NCBI GenBank assembly: GCA_001970855.1
Contig: LSSN01005551.1
Span: forward strand, 1-31,348
DNA: 31,348 bases
DNA from: Smittium culicis
Taxonomy: Eukaryota > Kickxellomycota > Harpellomycetes > Harpellales > Legeriomycetaceae
Direction of reading: 5' to 3'
This document shows positions 7,388 through 19,744 of this stretch, piece after piece; positions within the stretch are counted from its first letter, which is position 1, and each line of letters opens with the position of its first letter. The position numbers and the translations under genes are program-made. Below the pieces are notes generated by a model. The model had not been told where the DNA came from. It did no database searches and saw only the letters and a program-made list of their open reading frames with translations.

Positions 7388-10300
7388 ATGGAACTGAACG
7401 AAATCAAAAGTATACTAAGCTCACTGGATGAGAATGCTTACAACTTAGCACTGAAAGAAAGAGTAATACATCCTGATATACTATAACACTCAACACATTT
7501 ATTATTACTGTCTTGCACTTAACTAATAAACTGTGTTTACTTAGGTTCCTGGAAATACAGGCGAGGTATGGACTGATGAATTAGAATATCATTTTCTTTA
7601 TGGTAAGAAGTTGAGCACTTCAAACATACATCTTGATTATCAATTAATTCCTACTTGCTACACCTCTGCTTTTCTTAATGTTGCTAAAAATTTTTCATCT
7701 ATCACTCTAATCGAAGCTTACAAATTACACTAACGCTATTCTAATATTTATTCATATTTTATACAATAGCTGTGTACAAATTTGCACATATTGGCCAGAA
7801 AAAGTACCATCTAGGCTTAAACGTTTTTGGCAAAGCAGGTATGCTGACTTTTTCTTATCACTTCCCATAACATGATAAGTAGCATATAAAGTAACAGCTT
7901 AACACACATACTCTTTTTTTTTTTTTTGATAGAGCTGATAGGAAGGAATGATATCGTATCAAGATATATATTTATGAAAACCGGAGTTTTTCGTGCTAGG
8001 AAACAGGTTTCCTCGCACATACAAGTTTGGGCAAACTGTAAAAAAGCTCCATGTAGTAGTAAGTCGCCTATTCATCATTGTTAGCCGACATTATAGGCAT
8101 AGAAACATATTTTTATTGAATCAAATAAAATATTAAATTACTATTTTTTTACTATTAAATGATAATATTAGGGGATTTGAATGAGCGCGTGTTTAAAAAG
8201 CTTCTTCATAACTTTCGATCGTATTATGTGAGATCAAGTCAAGCAACATCCCAAACATCAATCAATAGTAAGATTAAAAGAACTGCGTCAGTAGATTTGT
8301 ATAATATGAACGATCAAGTAGCTTCAAAAAGCTCAATGGGTGCGAAATTGCAAGATAAGAGCGTGGGTGAAGGAGGCTCCAAAATTCAAATTAAGAGCGA
8401 ATCTGCTGTACCAAGCACATTTGCGATAACAAAACCTTGTCCAAGTTTACCGCCAGAGCCTACAAATGATGATTTTGGGGTTTTTGAAGCTGTAAAGCCA
8501 GTACCTGAAAGCATGGAGATGGAAGATTGTGATTTCGAATACTTGAGATGCGTGTTTGGCGTTTATGACGGTAATCAACCGAATATGTCGCAGCGATATG
8601 GGCTTTGTAAAGCCAGTAAAGAAGAAAGACCAAGTAACAATACAAGCAAAAAAGCTTTAATGAGTATGAGTATGGATACGTACATTTCCAACATGTTTTC
8701 TGCTGATAATGCTGATTCTTTGAACGCATTGAAGGCTCAGTCAGGAATAAATGATTCAAGTATTCCAGGCAAAAAAATCCTTCCTTTATTGAGCTCAGGT
8801 AATTGTGAATATTTAGGTAATAATATATCTTTCATGCAACAATTGAACTCGATTACGCAAAACAACAATCACAACTCAGAAAAAATTTTGTACTATGATA
8901 CTTGCAAGCATAATGTAATTAATCAAAAGAACGTTGGGTTCATTAGCAACTTCACTGAAGTAAACCCTAATTCTCACAGTTCAGTAGTAGAAGCATTTGC
9001 TAGCTCGAATTTGCTAAACTCAAATAGCCAAGCTATATTGCCAAAAATCGAACCTGATACATTACCATCACTGCCTACTCAAGCCTCTCTATATTTGCAA
9101 AATTTACTTGACATTCAACAACAGAAGCACCAGAATCATGCAAATAATAACGATCATATGAGCCATGAGAATAGCTACGCAAACCTGTCTGGAATATCAA
9201 ATAACAATAACAATGATATTGCTACCAGCAATAAAAAAAGACTTATACCGGCACTCAAGACAAAACCACCGCAGCCACTAGCTATCCGAAAAAGTATCAG
9301 CTTCAAACAAAAGCCAAAACCAAAGCACACAAGCTCGTTGTTGGTTAGAAGAGCAATTTCAGACAAAAAATTCAAAAGTTTGGCAATGAAAGAGTCTAGC
9401 GGCATTAAAACAGAAGCTGATCTGTACCACAACGTTGGAGAATTTAGTTACAGTGGCTTTGTAGATACTAAGTACTCGCATCCTCCGTTACCGCCACAGC
9501 TGTCTACCAGTAAAAAAAATAGCGATATTGTATCCGCTTACAATAGCAGTTATACTGCATGGCCAACCCCAAACTTGCAAAACACAGGCGGTAAATTTGA
9601 CTTTTATCCTAGCAGCGCAAACAGCACCAAAGCTTACACAAACAATTCGCCATTTACCCAAAATTTTAGCGATTCTGCAAACCTACAGCTCCAAGTCAGC
9701 CTCGATTCCTCGAACACTCAATCAATCGACAATAATATTTTCAATAAACAATCGACACTATCTAACAATAATAATACTAATTCTATTGATTTCTTAGGCA
9801 GCTCTCAATTTAACTCTACTAGAAACTCGCTTGATATAAATACAAGCTATGACATTAGCAGTCTTGGAAACAACAATCCATTTATACAAGACGTTAACAA
9901 GAGTTTAGGTGGAACTAATAGTCGGATGAATTCGCTTATTGGATTATCACGATCTTCAACGTTGTGCAACAATAGCTCAACAACGGAACACGCTTCAAAT
10001 CCACAAAACTTCAATGCAAACAACCATTTATACAGCATTGATCAGTTGAAGGAAATATGCGGTTTGAGCAACAATTTGCACGCTACTCCAGGATTGGAGA
10101 AAACTATCAGTATGCCTATTAAGAGCATTGATAATAGCAGTGTATTAGGGCTAGATTTGCTCAATTCGAATGATAGAGGCGCTGAAGGCTTATACAATAA
10201 CACAATGGACTGCAGTAGTGTATTTAACTTTGACATGAACAGCAGCCCTTTCATAAGACAGAGTACCAGCTTTGCGAAATCTAGCAACAAATATACTCAT

Positions 10301-10603
10301 GCCCAAAACAGCGAATGGAGTGATCAAAACCTAGACTGTCTAAGCAATGTAAATTACTTTTCGACAAACTTGTTGTCTGTAGACAGCTTTACAAACAACT
10401 CGTCACTCAATAGCCCCATGGACTTTGCCTTTGAAAAAACGTCGCTATTGAGTACAGGATATGAGAACATTCCACTAAACGACACGCAGCTCGTAAGAAA
10501 TGGAAACGATGAAGAGACATCAATAAAATCAAAAAGGACTTCAGAGATACTAAGTGACAAAATCCTTGATAGCATGCTGTTTTCAGATAGTTACTACTCA
10601 TAA
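7388..10603 (+). CDS. TEA/ATTS-domain transcription factor (AbaA/Tec1-like), five exons
   Basis: Exons 7388-7462, 7545-7602, 7770-7838, 7933-8058 and 8172-10603 join in frame into 919 residues; every intron is GT-AG and 82-167 nt long. The TEA DNA-binding domain spans about residues 32-105. It opens with GEVWTDELEYHF, continues with GRNDIVSRYIFMKTG, and ends with the recognition-helix signature RKQVSSHIQVWA. This family binds CATTCY sites and controls conidiation (AbaA), filamentation (Tec1) or, in animals, Hippo targets (TEAD). The remaining 810 residues are rich in Asn, Ser and Gln, with no second domain I recognise. A Lys/Arg-rich stretch at about 465-515 is a possible nuclear signal; a Pro-rich patch and homopolymeric Asn runs lie nearby. 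Reading only the large exon from its internal ATG (8159) would miss the whole DNA-binding domain. The role as a developmental regulator is inferred from family. Confidence 0.9.
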
Positions 10604-11524
10604 TGACGATATCACAAAGGCTCAGCAAAATACAATTAAAAAGTGATAAATTTAAAAATAACGAAATGAAATAGTATAAATATTTTATTGATTTTTATTT
10701 GATAATATACAAAAATTTAGAGATATAATAAAATGAGCTCGGAGGATATCTAAATTTTAATTAAAGTAAAATTAGTAAACTGTAAAGGCAAACAAAGCAC
10801 AGATTGAAGTATAAGGTTCAGTAAACCAATGTCGTCAAATATTATTTTCAGACGGCACTTCCTATATTTTTTTATGCTATGGTATAAATCATCATGATAA
10901 ACAATGAATTATTAATAAAAGAAATACTCACAATTAACTTATGAAAAATGATTAATAGTATTTATTCGAAGAAAACAGATTCCTAAAAATATAATTAAAA
11001 ACACTATTAATAATTGAATAACAAATAATGTATTTATAGTTGTTTATGATTTTGTTCAGACTTCTAAGGAAGGAAAATAGTTTTGGCCATCATCATATAA
11101 ACCGCTTGGTTTATATTATAGAGGAAACTGCGAATTAAAGATATCATCATATGAATAGATAACAGTTGATTGTAACCATAAACATACCTTAGAAATAAAT
11201 ACTGGTTGATAAAGTGACAATACGGATGACTGCGAAAAGAATGTCTAAAAATAACAAAAACGAAGAACATTAGATATCGGTTTAAATGAAAAAGAAGTGA
11301 GATTGAGGTTGAAAGGTAATTCAGTAAAGTATACTGGCAAGTATTGTGTCTCAGCAAGACACGCATTAGTTTCACCATGGTCGATAAGTGGTGGGAAATG
11401 CACAAAAAAATAACATCATTATAAATAGAAGAGATTAAAGTAGATTCTTACAATTCAGATCGCGCCAAAGACCCAAATGAAATGAGATAAAATTACAATT
11501 ATATATGTGATGACAACTCACAAG
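10604..11524. other. Intergenic region after the TEA gene
   Basis: The 3' flank of the TEA gene includes an AATAAA at 10727-10732. Beyond about 11.05 kb there are scattered short open segments on both strands with splice-like borders; on the plus strand one reads LDIGLNEKEVRLRLK (about 11268-11312) before a GTAATT donor, and another starts MVDKWWEMHKK near 11378. They may be 5' exons of the gene described at 11525, but all frames meet stops and I could not join them. Confidence 0.3.
10727..10732 (+). terminator. Candidate polyadenylation signal AATAAA of the TEA gene
   Basis: AATAAA lies 124 nt after the TEA stop codon in an AT-rich 3' flank. Position is plausible; such hexamers are frequent in this composition. 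Confidence 0.25.
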
Positions 11525-12093
11525 CATTGGCAACAATCACGAACTGGTCAGAAAATCAAACAAAGATGTTTGATCGCTGTCAGCGCATAGATATAGCTAA
11601 TGGAAGTGAGTAAATCATAATGATATGTTTGTCTATAAGTATTGAGAAAATGCTTGCTATTTATACTTTTCCAATCTCCATTAGTTTCGCAAACAATCAA
11701 GATAAAAAAAATTTTACAGCAAACTTAAATCTAACCCCTGTTAGCACCCAACCCAGCTCGACCAATAATCTTCTATTAGCTATAAGCCCTATTCAAACAT
11801 TCTCTACGCTTCCAACTACCTGGCATTCGCCCACAATAAAGCTCGCCTATATTCAACATCTTGGTGTGCCAAATCATTCCTTCTCGTTCCATTTTATTCC
11901 ATAGAAATCATCTAATTTCAATTATCGATATGCTTAGCCAATAACTAGCATAATCAGTGTCTTTTGATTAAACTCTGATAAATTATCCAATGATCAAAGT
12001 ATTCAGATAAATTTTTGGTTGTTAATTGCAGTTGGCCGTATCTTGAGTCTTGATTTAGATAATTTGTCCAAACATAATGGTCCAAAGGCATAA
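11525..12093 (+). CDS. 3' exons of an unidentified sequon-rich (probably secreted) protein
   Basis: An exon at 11525-11609 (LATITNWSENQTKMFDRCQR then IDIANGS) follows an AAG acceptor and ends at a GTAAAT donor. A 75-nt intron ends in CCATTAG, and the next exon continues in frame from 11685. This exon either ends at TAG 11902-11904, or splices from GTGTGC at 11864 to a terminal exon 12032-12093 (GRILSLDLDNLSKHNGPKA, TAA). The first two exons contain six Asn-X-Ser/Thr sequons (NWS, NQT, NGS, NFT, NLT, NHS) in a Ser/Thr/Asn/Pro-rich sequence, which suggests an exported glycoprotein. I recognise no domain. The 5' exons, and so any signal peptide, are unresolved. It could be a decaying gene; the model is tentative. 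Confidence 0.33.
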
Positions 12094-13967
12094 TAATCAT
12101 TCTCTTTTTACAATAGTTTTAGTCTCAGTAGCAAATAAGTGAATTGCGTAATAAAAACATATCCTCTGTGGTTGGCTATGCGAGGCTTTATCGACTTGGG
12201 TATTTAAAACTCAGACTCAAAATATTTTAGTCATAAGCGGAGTTAGTTTACGAGCAGAAAGAATAAGTTTATTTCTCTTTATCGCCTCTCATATTCCTGA
12301 ACACATTTAAAATTTTCTAATTGGGCTGATTATTTTAGTAATTTGAAAGCCAATACAAAAGCCTAAACTTCTGCCTAATCACATTCTCATTTTAAAAAAA
12401 ATTTCTATTCATTACCAAGAATTTACTGTTCAAAATACGCAATTGGTTTTTTTCTGTTAGTTATGATACTACAAACAGCCAACTTGTTTTCTCGCTTAGA
12501 AAATGCACTACAATACTTTTATTTTCTTTAAACCCCTATCTAAACTTGGGAATCGTATCTGTAAAAGTTAAGCTACAATCAATTTAGCTGTTAAAGTTTG
12601 CTTTTATGTAATTACTTGTTATCAAAACTTAATCCTAGTCACTGAGCTTCCTTGACCCTTTCCCGCCAAAAACTATTAAAAAACCAATTTATTGATTGAT
12701 TTAGTTTTTAAAAGTAAACTTAGTATTCACTGTTATATTACAATAAAACAGTACATGAATGAATCTGGGAATTGAAGTATTTTTATTGAATATTGATGAA
12801 CATATTTCATATATCAAAAACAGTCTACTGCCCTTGAAAGGTTTTACTAGATATTCTTCTAATAAACTCGTAATATTTTAAACTCTTTCACGGGCAGTAG
12901 ACTATTTTTTATCTACCAAATATACCCAACTGCATTCAATATTTATAATATAATTTTGAGATACGTGTAAGTGTTCGTTTGTTGAAGAATAGCAGCAAAT
13001 AATAAAAAAGCCTATAAATAGCTGGCGAATCAAGAAATCCATTTTTTTAAAGAGCGTTGGACGGGAAACGGCTAATTTATTAATTTTTTTGCAAAATTTT
13101 TCAAGTATACACCATTTTCGCAAGAATAACCTACTGAACGTAATCTGTCTAGCCAGTTATAGTGTAACGCATCTTACACATATAGCCGACTATTATTTAT
13201 TTTAAAAAAAAAAACAAAATCCAACCCAAGCACAAAAAATTCTTTGATTATTTAAATTCCAACAACCTTCAAAAAATGAATTCATTGATTCATTCATGGT
13301 TTATATGTAACCCTAGTATTGTTGTTATTATACAACTTTACTAAAATAAAACGAAACGAAACTCACTATTAAATATTAATAATTGAATAAAATTGACTGT
13401 ATTGGTAGGCCAAAAAAATTCTACTACCCAGGATAGGGTTAACTCTGAAACTAGTTAAATTAGTAGTTCAGAATTAAAATACACAAAACAATTTATAGTT
13501 ATGGTTAATATTTTATAAATTGAAACAAAAGTACCATACTAAAGTTTTTAATTATTGTATAAAATATTAAAATACATTTAGCCAATTATATGTTATAATA
13601 AATGATTTACGGTTTAATAAATATAATATAAGTTTTGAATCTCTTTAATATCAATTTAAATTACTATTGAACCATTAATAAAACAATTAAATTATAATTA
13701 GTAGGTCAATGTTAATTATCTATAAAACTTTTAAAATATCTGTTATCATGTCTTGAATCATAATATACACTATGGAGTTTTAAAAATATATGAAATTTTT
13801 GGTGTCAATTGTATCAAAAGTGACATTTTCGACTCTCAAAAATAGATGAACAAATATAAATACGACAGTATAATAAAATATAAAATACGAGTATTTATTG
13901 ATTTATTTAGTTTAATTGTATTTTTTTTATTTAATTTCATTTAATTTAATTTTTTAAAACAATAGAA
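12094..13967. other. AT-rich intergenic region at the edge of the repeat block
   Basis: I see no gene here. The only clear structure is the inverted repeat at 12820-12904. The sequence becomes steadily richer in A and T towards the transposase relic. A short minus-strand ORF at 12902-13123 starts inside that repeat and has no recognisable domain. Confidence 0.5.
12820..12904. repeat. Near-perfect 21-bp inverted repeat around a 44-nt spacer (MITE-like or hairpin)
   Basis: The left arm CAGTCTACTGCCCTTGAAAG is mirrored by a right arm that ends in GGGCAGTAGACT, with only one or two mismatches. The arms contain GC-rich cores (CTACTGCCC) that contrast with the AT-rich flanks. The whole unit is about 85 bp. 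It could be a minimal terminal-inverted-repeat element, a solo end pair left by a mariner-type transposon, or a hairpin-forming transcript. A degenerate match to the arm (TCTACTACCC) lies near 13421, upstream of the transposase relic. Confidence 0.6.
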
Positions 13968-14605
13968 ATGAAGTGTAAAATTACCACCGATGAAGACCGA
14001 AGCGGAATTATTACTAGCCATTTGAAACAAGTCTGCTAAGAATATATCAGAGAATTTAAATATTAAAAAAAATACTTTTGAAAAATTATAAAATTATTAT
14101 AAAAAGTATCAATAACTGATTCAAAGAATAAACGTGATGCAAAAAATATAAAAATTGTGCTCGTGAAACATTTGAACCTGCAGTAGATTCAATAAAAGAG
14201 GCTACAGATTTTTATAATAAAATCACAATAGCTTCTAAAGCAGATACATTTCTTGAATATATCAATGAGCTTATTTTAGACCTATCAAGTGGAAGCGTTT
14301 AGAAAGGAGCATTAATTATGGATGATTTTACATTTCATAAAAACAAACTAGTTTAAAAATTCATAGAAAATTCTGAATTAAACATACATTATTTAATCAC
14401 ATAGCCACTTTAGTTAAACCCTATTGAAAGCACATTTTCAAAGCTAACGTGATATTTAGATACTCAAAAGCGTATTGATGAAATCGATATTTTTGAAAAA
14501 ATATATGAATGGGTTAATATTAATTATAAAGAATATTGTAGTAGCTATTATAGAAAAATGAAAAATTATTCGGTTTATTTATCAAGAGAAATAATCGAGC
14601 AATGA
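13968..14605 (+). pseudogene. Mariner/IS630-type (DD34E) transposase relic
   Basis: A start-like ATG at 13968 opens a helix-turn-helix-like N-terminus (TTDEDRSGIITSHLKQ). After frameshifts and stops comes a DDE-domain C-terminus. GALIMDDFTFHKNKL carries the second catalytic Asp (codon 14321-14323), and LNPIESTFSKL carries the catalytic Glu (codon 14426-14428). The two are separated by 34 residues, the DD34E spacing of Tc1/mariner/IS630 elements. The C-terminal frame has TAG, TAA, TAG, TAG and TGA stops within about 50 codons. At about 640 nt against a usual 1 kb or more, the middle is deleted, and the first catalytic Asp is not visible. Dead copy; terminal repeats were not found. Confidence 0.75.
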
Positions 14606-15060
14606 TATTTCACATATTAATTATTAAATATAGTTTTATATAGTTCTATTTTTTAAAGCTTCAATTAATAATTATTTATAAAGTAGTATAATTTAAAACT
14701 GATATTAATTGATAATAAGTATAGATAAAAAGAATAAAGTGGGAAATAATATTTGGAATTAATTATTTCACTTCAAGTGATCATTTCTATATTATTTAGT
14801 TAATTTCTTACGTATTAGCTAATCGGATTTATACTAAAAAGTTTTTAATTTTTTTGATTTATTGAATAGAAGTAATTTTATATTTATTAATCTATTAATC
14901 ATTAAATCGGCTGTCCGAATTACTTTTTTATTGTTTTTGCAGTGTATCAGAACATCCTATTTCCTCCTCTCATATAATCCTCGAATTTCATATTTGAAGA
15001 ATAATATTATAGATAATAAATCTATATTTATATTTCTTTTTTGAGATCAGCTCCCTCAAC
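14606..15060. other. AT-rich stretch between two relic elements
   Basis: No motif, repeat or credible ORF is visible. The 60-codon ORF at 14862 has no recognisable feature. The sequence is probably decayed transposon flank. Confidence 0.5.
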
Positions 15061-15464
15061 ACAATTTTGGATGACCCTCTAAGAGTAGTGACTTCCTATG
15101 CTATTGTATCAAAGATGCGATCTAAAAAGAGAGTGCATCTAAATTATCATTTCTACTATAATCTTGACCAAATAAGTGGTGATTATTTCCCATTATGGAT
15201 GCAAAGAAAGACTTTGGATAGAATTATCGAGATTCCAAGACTCTGATTAATTATTTAGTATGATTACTAAAGTGATTGGTTGCGATGACACTTAATGCAA
15301 ATATAAGAAGGAAAATCAAATTTTTTTGACTTTGGTTAAAAATTTTGTGCTTAATCAACCATTGGCAAATAAATATTATTAAAGGGTAGATCATAAAGTC
15401 TTAAAGAAATTTAATGCTTAATTAATATATTTAATATACATGCATACTCACTTATAAAGGAAAT

Positions 15465-15710
15465 TTGTTCAAGTTTTTAAACACAGTTAAAGAGACTTCT
15501 ATTCCCATTAATAATATTTTAGATATGAAAATGCTGGTGAGTAAAAATGCTGCCAAGTTGAGTAATAATTTAAAAAAAATTTTAAAATTAATTTCGACCA
15601 GTGTAATACAATTTTTTTTTATATTTGAAAATACAGTATTTATAATGCACTATTCTAACATTCCTAGCTTATGCAACTACTGTAAATCGATAGAACACAA
15701 GCACAAATGA
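15465..15710 (+). pseudogene. LINE A ORF1 (gag-like) fragment with zinc knuckle
   Basis: This 81-codon open stretch is the best preserved part of LINE A ORF1. It ends IPSLCNYCKSIEHKHK at a TGA that falls inside the zinc knuckle: CX2CX4H is present, and the fourth ligand Cys appears in the next frame (TGT 15712-15714). Gag-like zinc knuckles bind the element's RNA. The start shown is arbitrary, since the frame upstream is broken rather than truly initiated here. Confidence 0.6.
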
Positions 15711-16469
15711 TTGTGAAAAAACTATAGAAAAAGAAAATTTCAAGGACTAGAGGCTTATAAAGTTTTACTTATTTAGAACGAAGGCGATTCAGAAGTAAAA
15801 GAAGTAAAAGGTAAAAAATAGAGAATAAGAATAAGAATAATATTTTTGAGATAATCCAAGGACGAAAACAAGCGCAAGGAATAGGAATATGATATTAATA
15901 AAAAAATATACGTCGAAATGCTTAGACTTATCTTGAAATTGACTGATCTCTGGTTTATATACATAGACTTTTATTTAAGACAATTAAAATAAATGTATTT
16001 TTTTAAAAAATAAGATTGAATTGATAAAAATTTAATGGGGAATCAAGATTATAATCTACAGATTAGTACAATTAGAATCAAGCCCATTACAGAAAAGAAA
16101 TTAAAAGAAATGAATTTTAAAACTCTATAAAACTCTAGTATATATACCATTATCATGCAAAAAGGTGCCTATAATTTTAGCTACTCTAAAAATTTTAGTT
16201 CACAATAGGTTACACTCTAAAGATGAAGACGGAAAGTCGGGGAATAAAAAAATCTAAAAAATCGGTCAAAGAAAGTAAGTTTAAAAATATCAGCACCCCA
16301 GTTACAGAATTTATAAAAAGTTAAAATAAAGAAAAAATGACTTTGAACCGAACACATGTATCTAAGTATAAGTTTGCCTCAAATTCTGACTCTACAAATA
16401 AACATAGCCCTTCAAAAAATAAAAAATACTGTCAATTTATAAAATTTTCCCTCTGATGAAAATGTTTCT

Positions 16470-16781
16470 TTGTTCAAAAAACAAGAATTTAAAAACTCTA
16501 CTAAACCAAATTTAAGAGAAAATGTAAATTTTAATAAAATGGAGCCATATCTATTTTTAACTCTGAATATTAATGATTCAAAAATAAAACCTAGGAAAAT
16601 TTTAATTCAATGGAAATTGATATACCTTATTTTAGTAGTAGCAGAAATACCAAAAGCTAAAGTCAAAATTAATACTATGAATTATGAATTACGACCTAAT
16701 TTATCATTCAATAAATTAAAATTTTTAATTTGGAACGTCCAACGGATACAAGATAATAATAAAAGCAAGATTATTTTTTAA
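16470..16781 (+). pseudogene. LINE A ORF1/ORF2 junction fragment
   Basis: This open stretch of 103 codons ends LKFLIWNVQRIQDNN, matching the first strand of LINE endonucleases (the ISWNVRG-like motif with its conserved Trp-Asn). The Lys-rich part before it is probably spacer or the N-terminus of ORF2. A TAA stop at 16779 interrupts the endonuclease, which resumes in other frames downstream. Confidence 0.5.
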
Positions 16782-17929
16782 TTCGCTAAATAATTAAAAT
16801 ATTCAAAATTATATGTATGCATATAATATAATTAAGTGAAACAAATAACGAAAAATGGGGAAAATCTGGTCACTGAAATCTATTAGGACTTATTTAGTTG
16901 CTGTTTTAATCAAAAAAAAAAAAAATTGAAATTTATTGAGTACTGTACGCTAAAAATAGTAGCATGAATGAAGCAAAACTTAATAATAATATTTATAGAT
17001 AAAATGAATATATTTTAAAATTATATACACCTGAAAAACCTAGGCTCATAAGAAACTTTTACGAAAATATTGAAAATGTTTTCACAAAAAAAAAAGGGAT
17101 TTCTTGGAGACTTTAACCCTGTCAGAGATAATTTCGAAGATAGAGTACCTCCCTAATAAAAATAGATTTAATGGAATCTAATAGAAAAGTTAATAACCAA
17201 ACTAAACATAGTGACCTAAAATTCATAAAATAGATAACTATAAATACGTATATCTGGATATCTTATAGTAAGAAACTAATGAAGGTTCTGGACCATATAA
17301 TAACACCGGATTTAAATTTGATCACCAAAAATTTATTTCTGAATATGAATGAAAACCTATAAATGGGAATAACATTCGTAAAAATTGCAACCTTTATAAA
17401 ATGAATTTATCCCACTAAAGATAAATAGTTACTGAAAAGAATCGATAGCGACAGTAATTTCAAGCTAAGGTCTTTATAAAGTGAATACTGACCTCGCTTC
17501 AAAGAGAATCTGAAAAATAAACTATCTAAAAATCGAGAAATAAATAAATCCTAAAAAAATATTATTAAATACGTTGGTAAAAGATAGGTAATATATATCG
17601 AGCAAGTTTAATACTTCAAAAAAAAAAATATTTAGAATTAAATTCCTCACTAATCTCTTAAATAATAAAAAAAATTTAAAAAGCTAAACATGTGAAATCA
17701 AATCGTTAATTGAATTACCGAGCAAAAAAATTTTCCAAATTAGGTGAACGATAGAGGGATTTTTACTAAAGGTAAGCTAAAATAAAAGAAAACAATATGT
17801 AGTTGCAGAAGCTAGATCGAGAAAAAATCAGATAAATTTAAAGAAGAATAATACGGAAATTATTTGGCGATAAAAGATTTTTACTCAAATTTTTATTAGA
17901 GAATAGAGTAAAGCATTTTCGCTACACGA

Positions 17930-18290
17930 GATACTGTCAAGGGTAAAAGATAATACAACTATAGAGGAGGTGGGAACCCGGAAGGAAATACTCAGACTAG
18001 GAAGATGGATGTAGACGACTTAGATATCATACTAACGGTGGCTAATTTCCTGTAGCTAGCCATTCCAACATATACTGCAAAGTTATGGAGACATTTCAAG
18101 AGTTCTCGAAAACCCCAAGTACCTCAGTATAAGGGTTGAATCTGACCCAGTGGTTCGTATATTATTCGATCTTTGATACACATAAAAGACGATTTTTTCT
18201 GAGAACATAATTCTTGGGATCCCACAAGAAGCTACCCTCTAGTTCTACAAAGCTATTGTGGCATACGTTTTGCCTTAGGATCGAAAAACG
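17930..18290. other. GC-richer island inside LINE A
   Basis: About 360 bases between the endonuclease and reverse transcriptase regions are visibly richer in G and C than both flanks, starting near GGAGGTGGGAACCCGG. One frame stays open for a while (VLENPKYLSIRVESDPVVRI and on), but I recognise no domain. It may be a better-preserved part of the LINE or an insertion of another element. Confidence 0.4.
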
Positions 18291-19744
18291 TAAAAAAAAA
18301 ACCATAGAGGAAAAAAAAGAATTAAGCTGCAAATAACTATTAGAAAATCTGGGTTTTAAACTAGAAATTCAAAGCTGAAATCTGAATAAGGAATTGAAGG
18401 TATAATAATTGAATTCTACAAATATTTTTATAAATAGTATCAAAAATAATCACGATTTTTTCTATCAAATTTTTAAAATTAAAATAATTCCTAAAGTTTT
18501 CAAATTTCAAAATTCGTATTGTTTCAAAAATATATGGATCTAAAGTATATCGGAAACTGGAGAAGTTTGACTTTAAGTAATTGCGACTATAAAATACTAA
18601 AAAAAATTAAACAATAAACCACAGTATGGCTTTATGACAGATCGAAATATATTTAAAAATATTTAAATTTCAATTAAATAACAGAATATAGAAAATATTA
18701 TGCAGAATCTAAGAACAAAGCAGTGGTTTTAGTTTATCAAAAAAATTAATTTGATAGAGTTTAATAGTGCTTTTTAAATCAATTCATAAAAAAATTTTGA
18801 ATTTACTGAATAATTTAGAATTTGGATTGATCTGGTCTATAATAATTTAGATACCATCATAAAAATACGAAAAGAGTTTAAGAACTGGATCCCTATAAAC
18901 CAAGATCTAAGACGGGGCGACCCGTTATTGCCGTTGTTATATAATATAATAACAGAACCAATTTTATTAATATTCAGAGATAAAATAAATTTTATCAGCG
19001 TACTAAGTAGCAAAATTAAAAAATTAATACCTTTTGATGACATAATAATATGTACTAATGGTAGTAGAAAAAGCAATTGCTAGAAGAGGTTATCTCTTTA
19101 CATAATGATATCTCTAATTATATAATAAACGATTCTAAAATGCTATAATTCAAATAGGCACAAAAAAATTGTTTAAGTACAAGGAAATAAAATTAATAAA
19201 AAATCCCAACTTTTAGATTTAAAATTTACAGAATATGATTTAACCATGGTAATAGAAAAAAAAAAACTAAATCATTGAAAATAAAATAAAACAGCTTAAC
19301 TTTAAAAGAATATCGATTTTTCGGCAAGTGAATTTTGAAAATTTAATTCTGAAATATAAGATCTGGTATACTGCATACATTTTTCTTTTTTAGAATAATT
19401 TTTTAATGAAATTATTATATTTATGAAGGTTTTTATTTGTCGTAATACAAACAATTTAATGAAAATCCATAAATTCTATAAAAATAAAATTTCGATGTCT
19501 GGAACCCCTATCAACCAAAGAAAATCGTATCGATTTATTGTTAAACTTTATTTCAAAGATTCGTGACAGAAAATCGGAGCTGTTTATATCGTATAACGCC
19601 TAATCGATAATTTTTATCAATTATGATATTTTTAGTAGATATTTACGCCAGCACAGAACACTGTACGCGGAAAAAGATTTAATGTTTAAAAAAAATAAAG
19701 CTCGATTTAATTTAATATTTATATTTATATTTTTTTAAAAAAAG

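Noticed and set aside
8159..8171. ATG at 8159 as the start of the large ORF
   Set aside because: It falls in the intron just before the acceptor; using it removes the TEA domain that the upstream exons provide.
11064..11405. Minus-strand ORF of 113 codons, at first suggestive of a spliced cornichon/Erv14 C-terminus
   Set aside because: The resemblance was limited to a few hydrophobic positions, the N-terminal part could not be found, and stops with no acceptor block the upstream exons.
13968..14605. Alternative genetic code with TAG/TAA read as Gln
   Set aside because: Intact genes in the window end at TAA and TAG at family-typical positions, so the in-frame stops mark pseudogenes.
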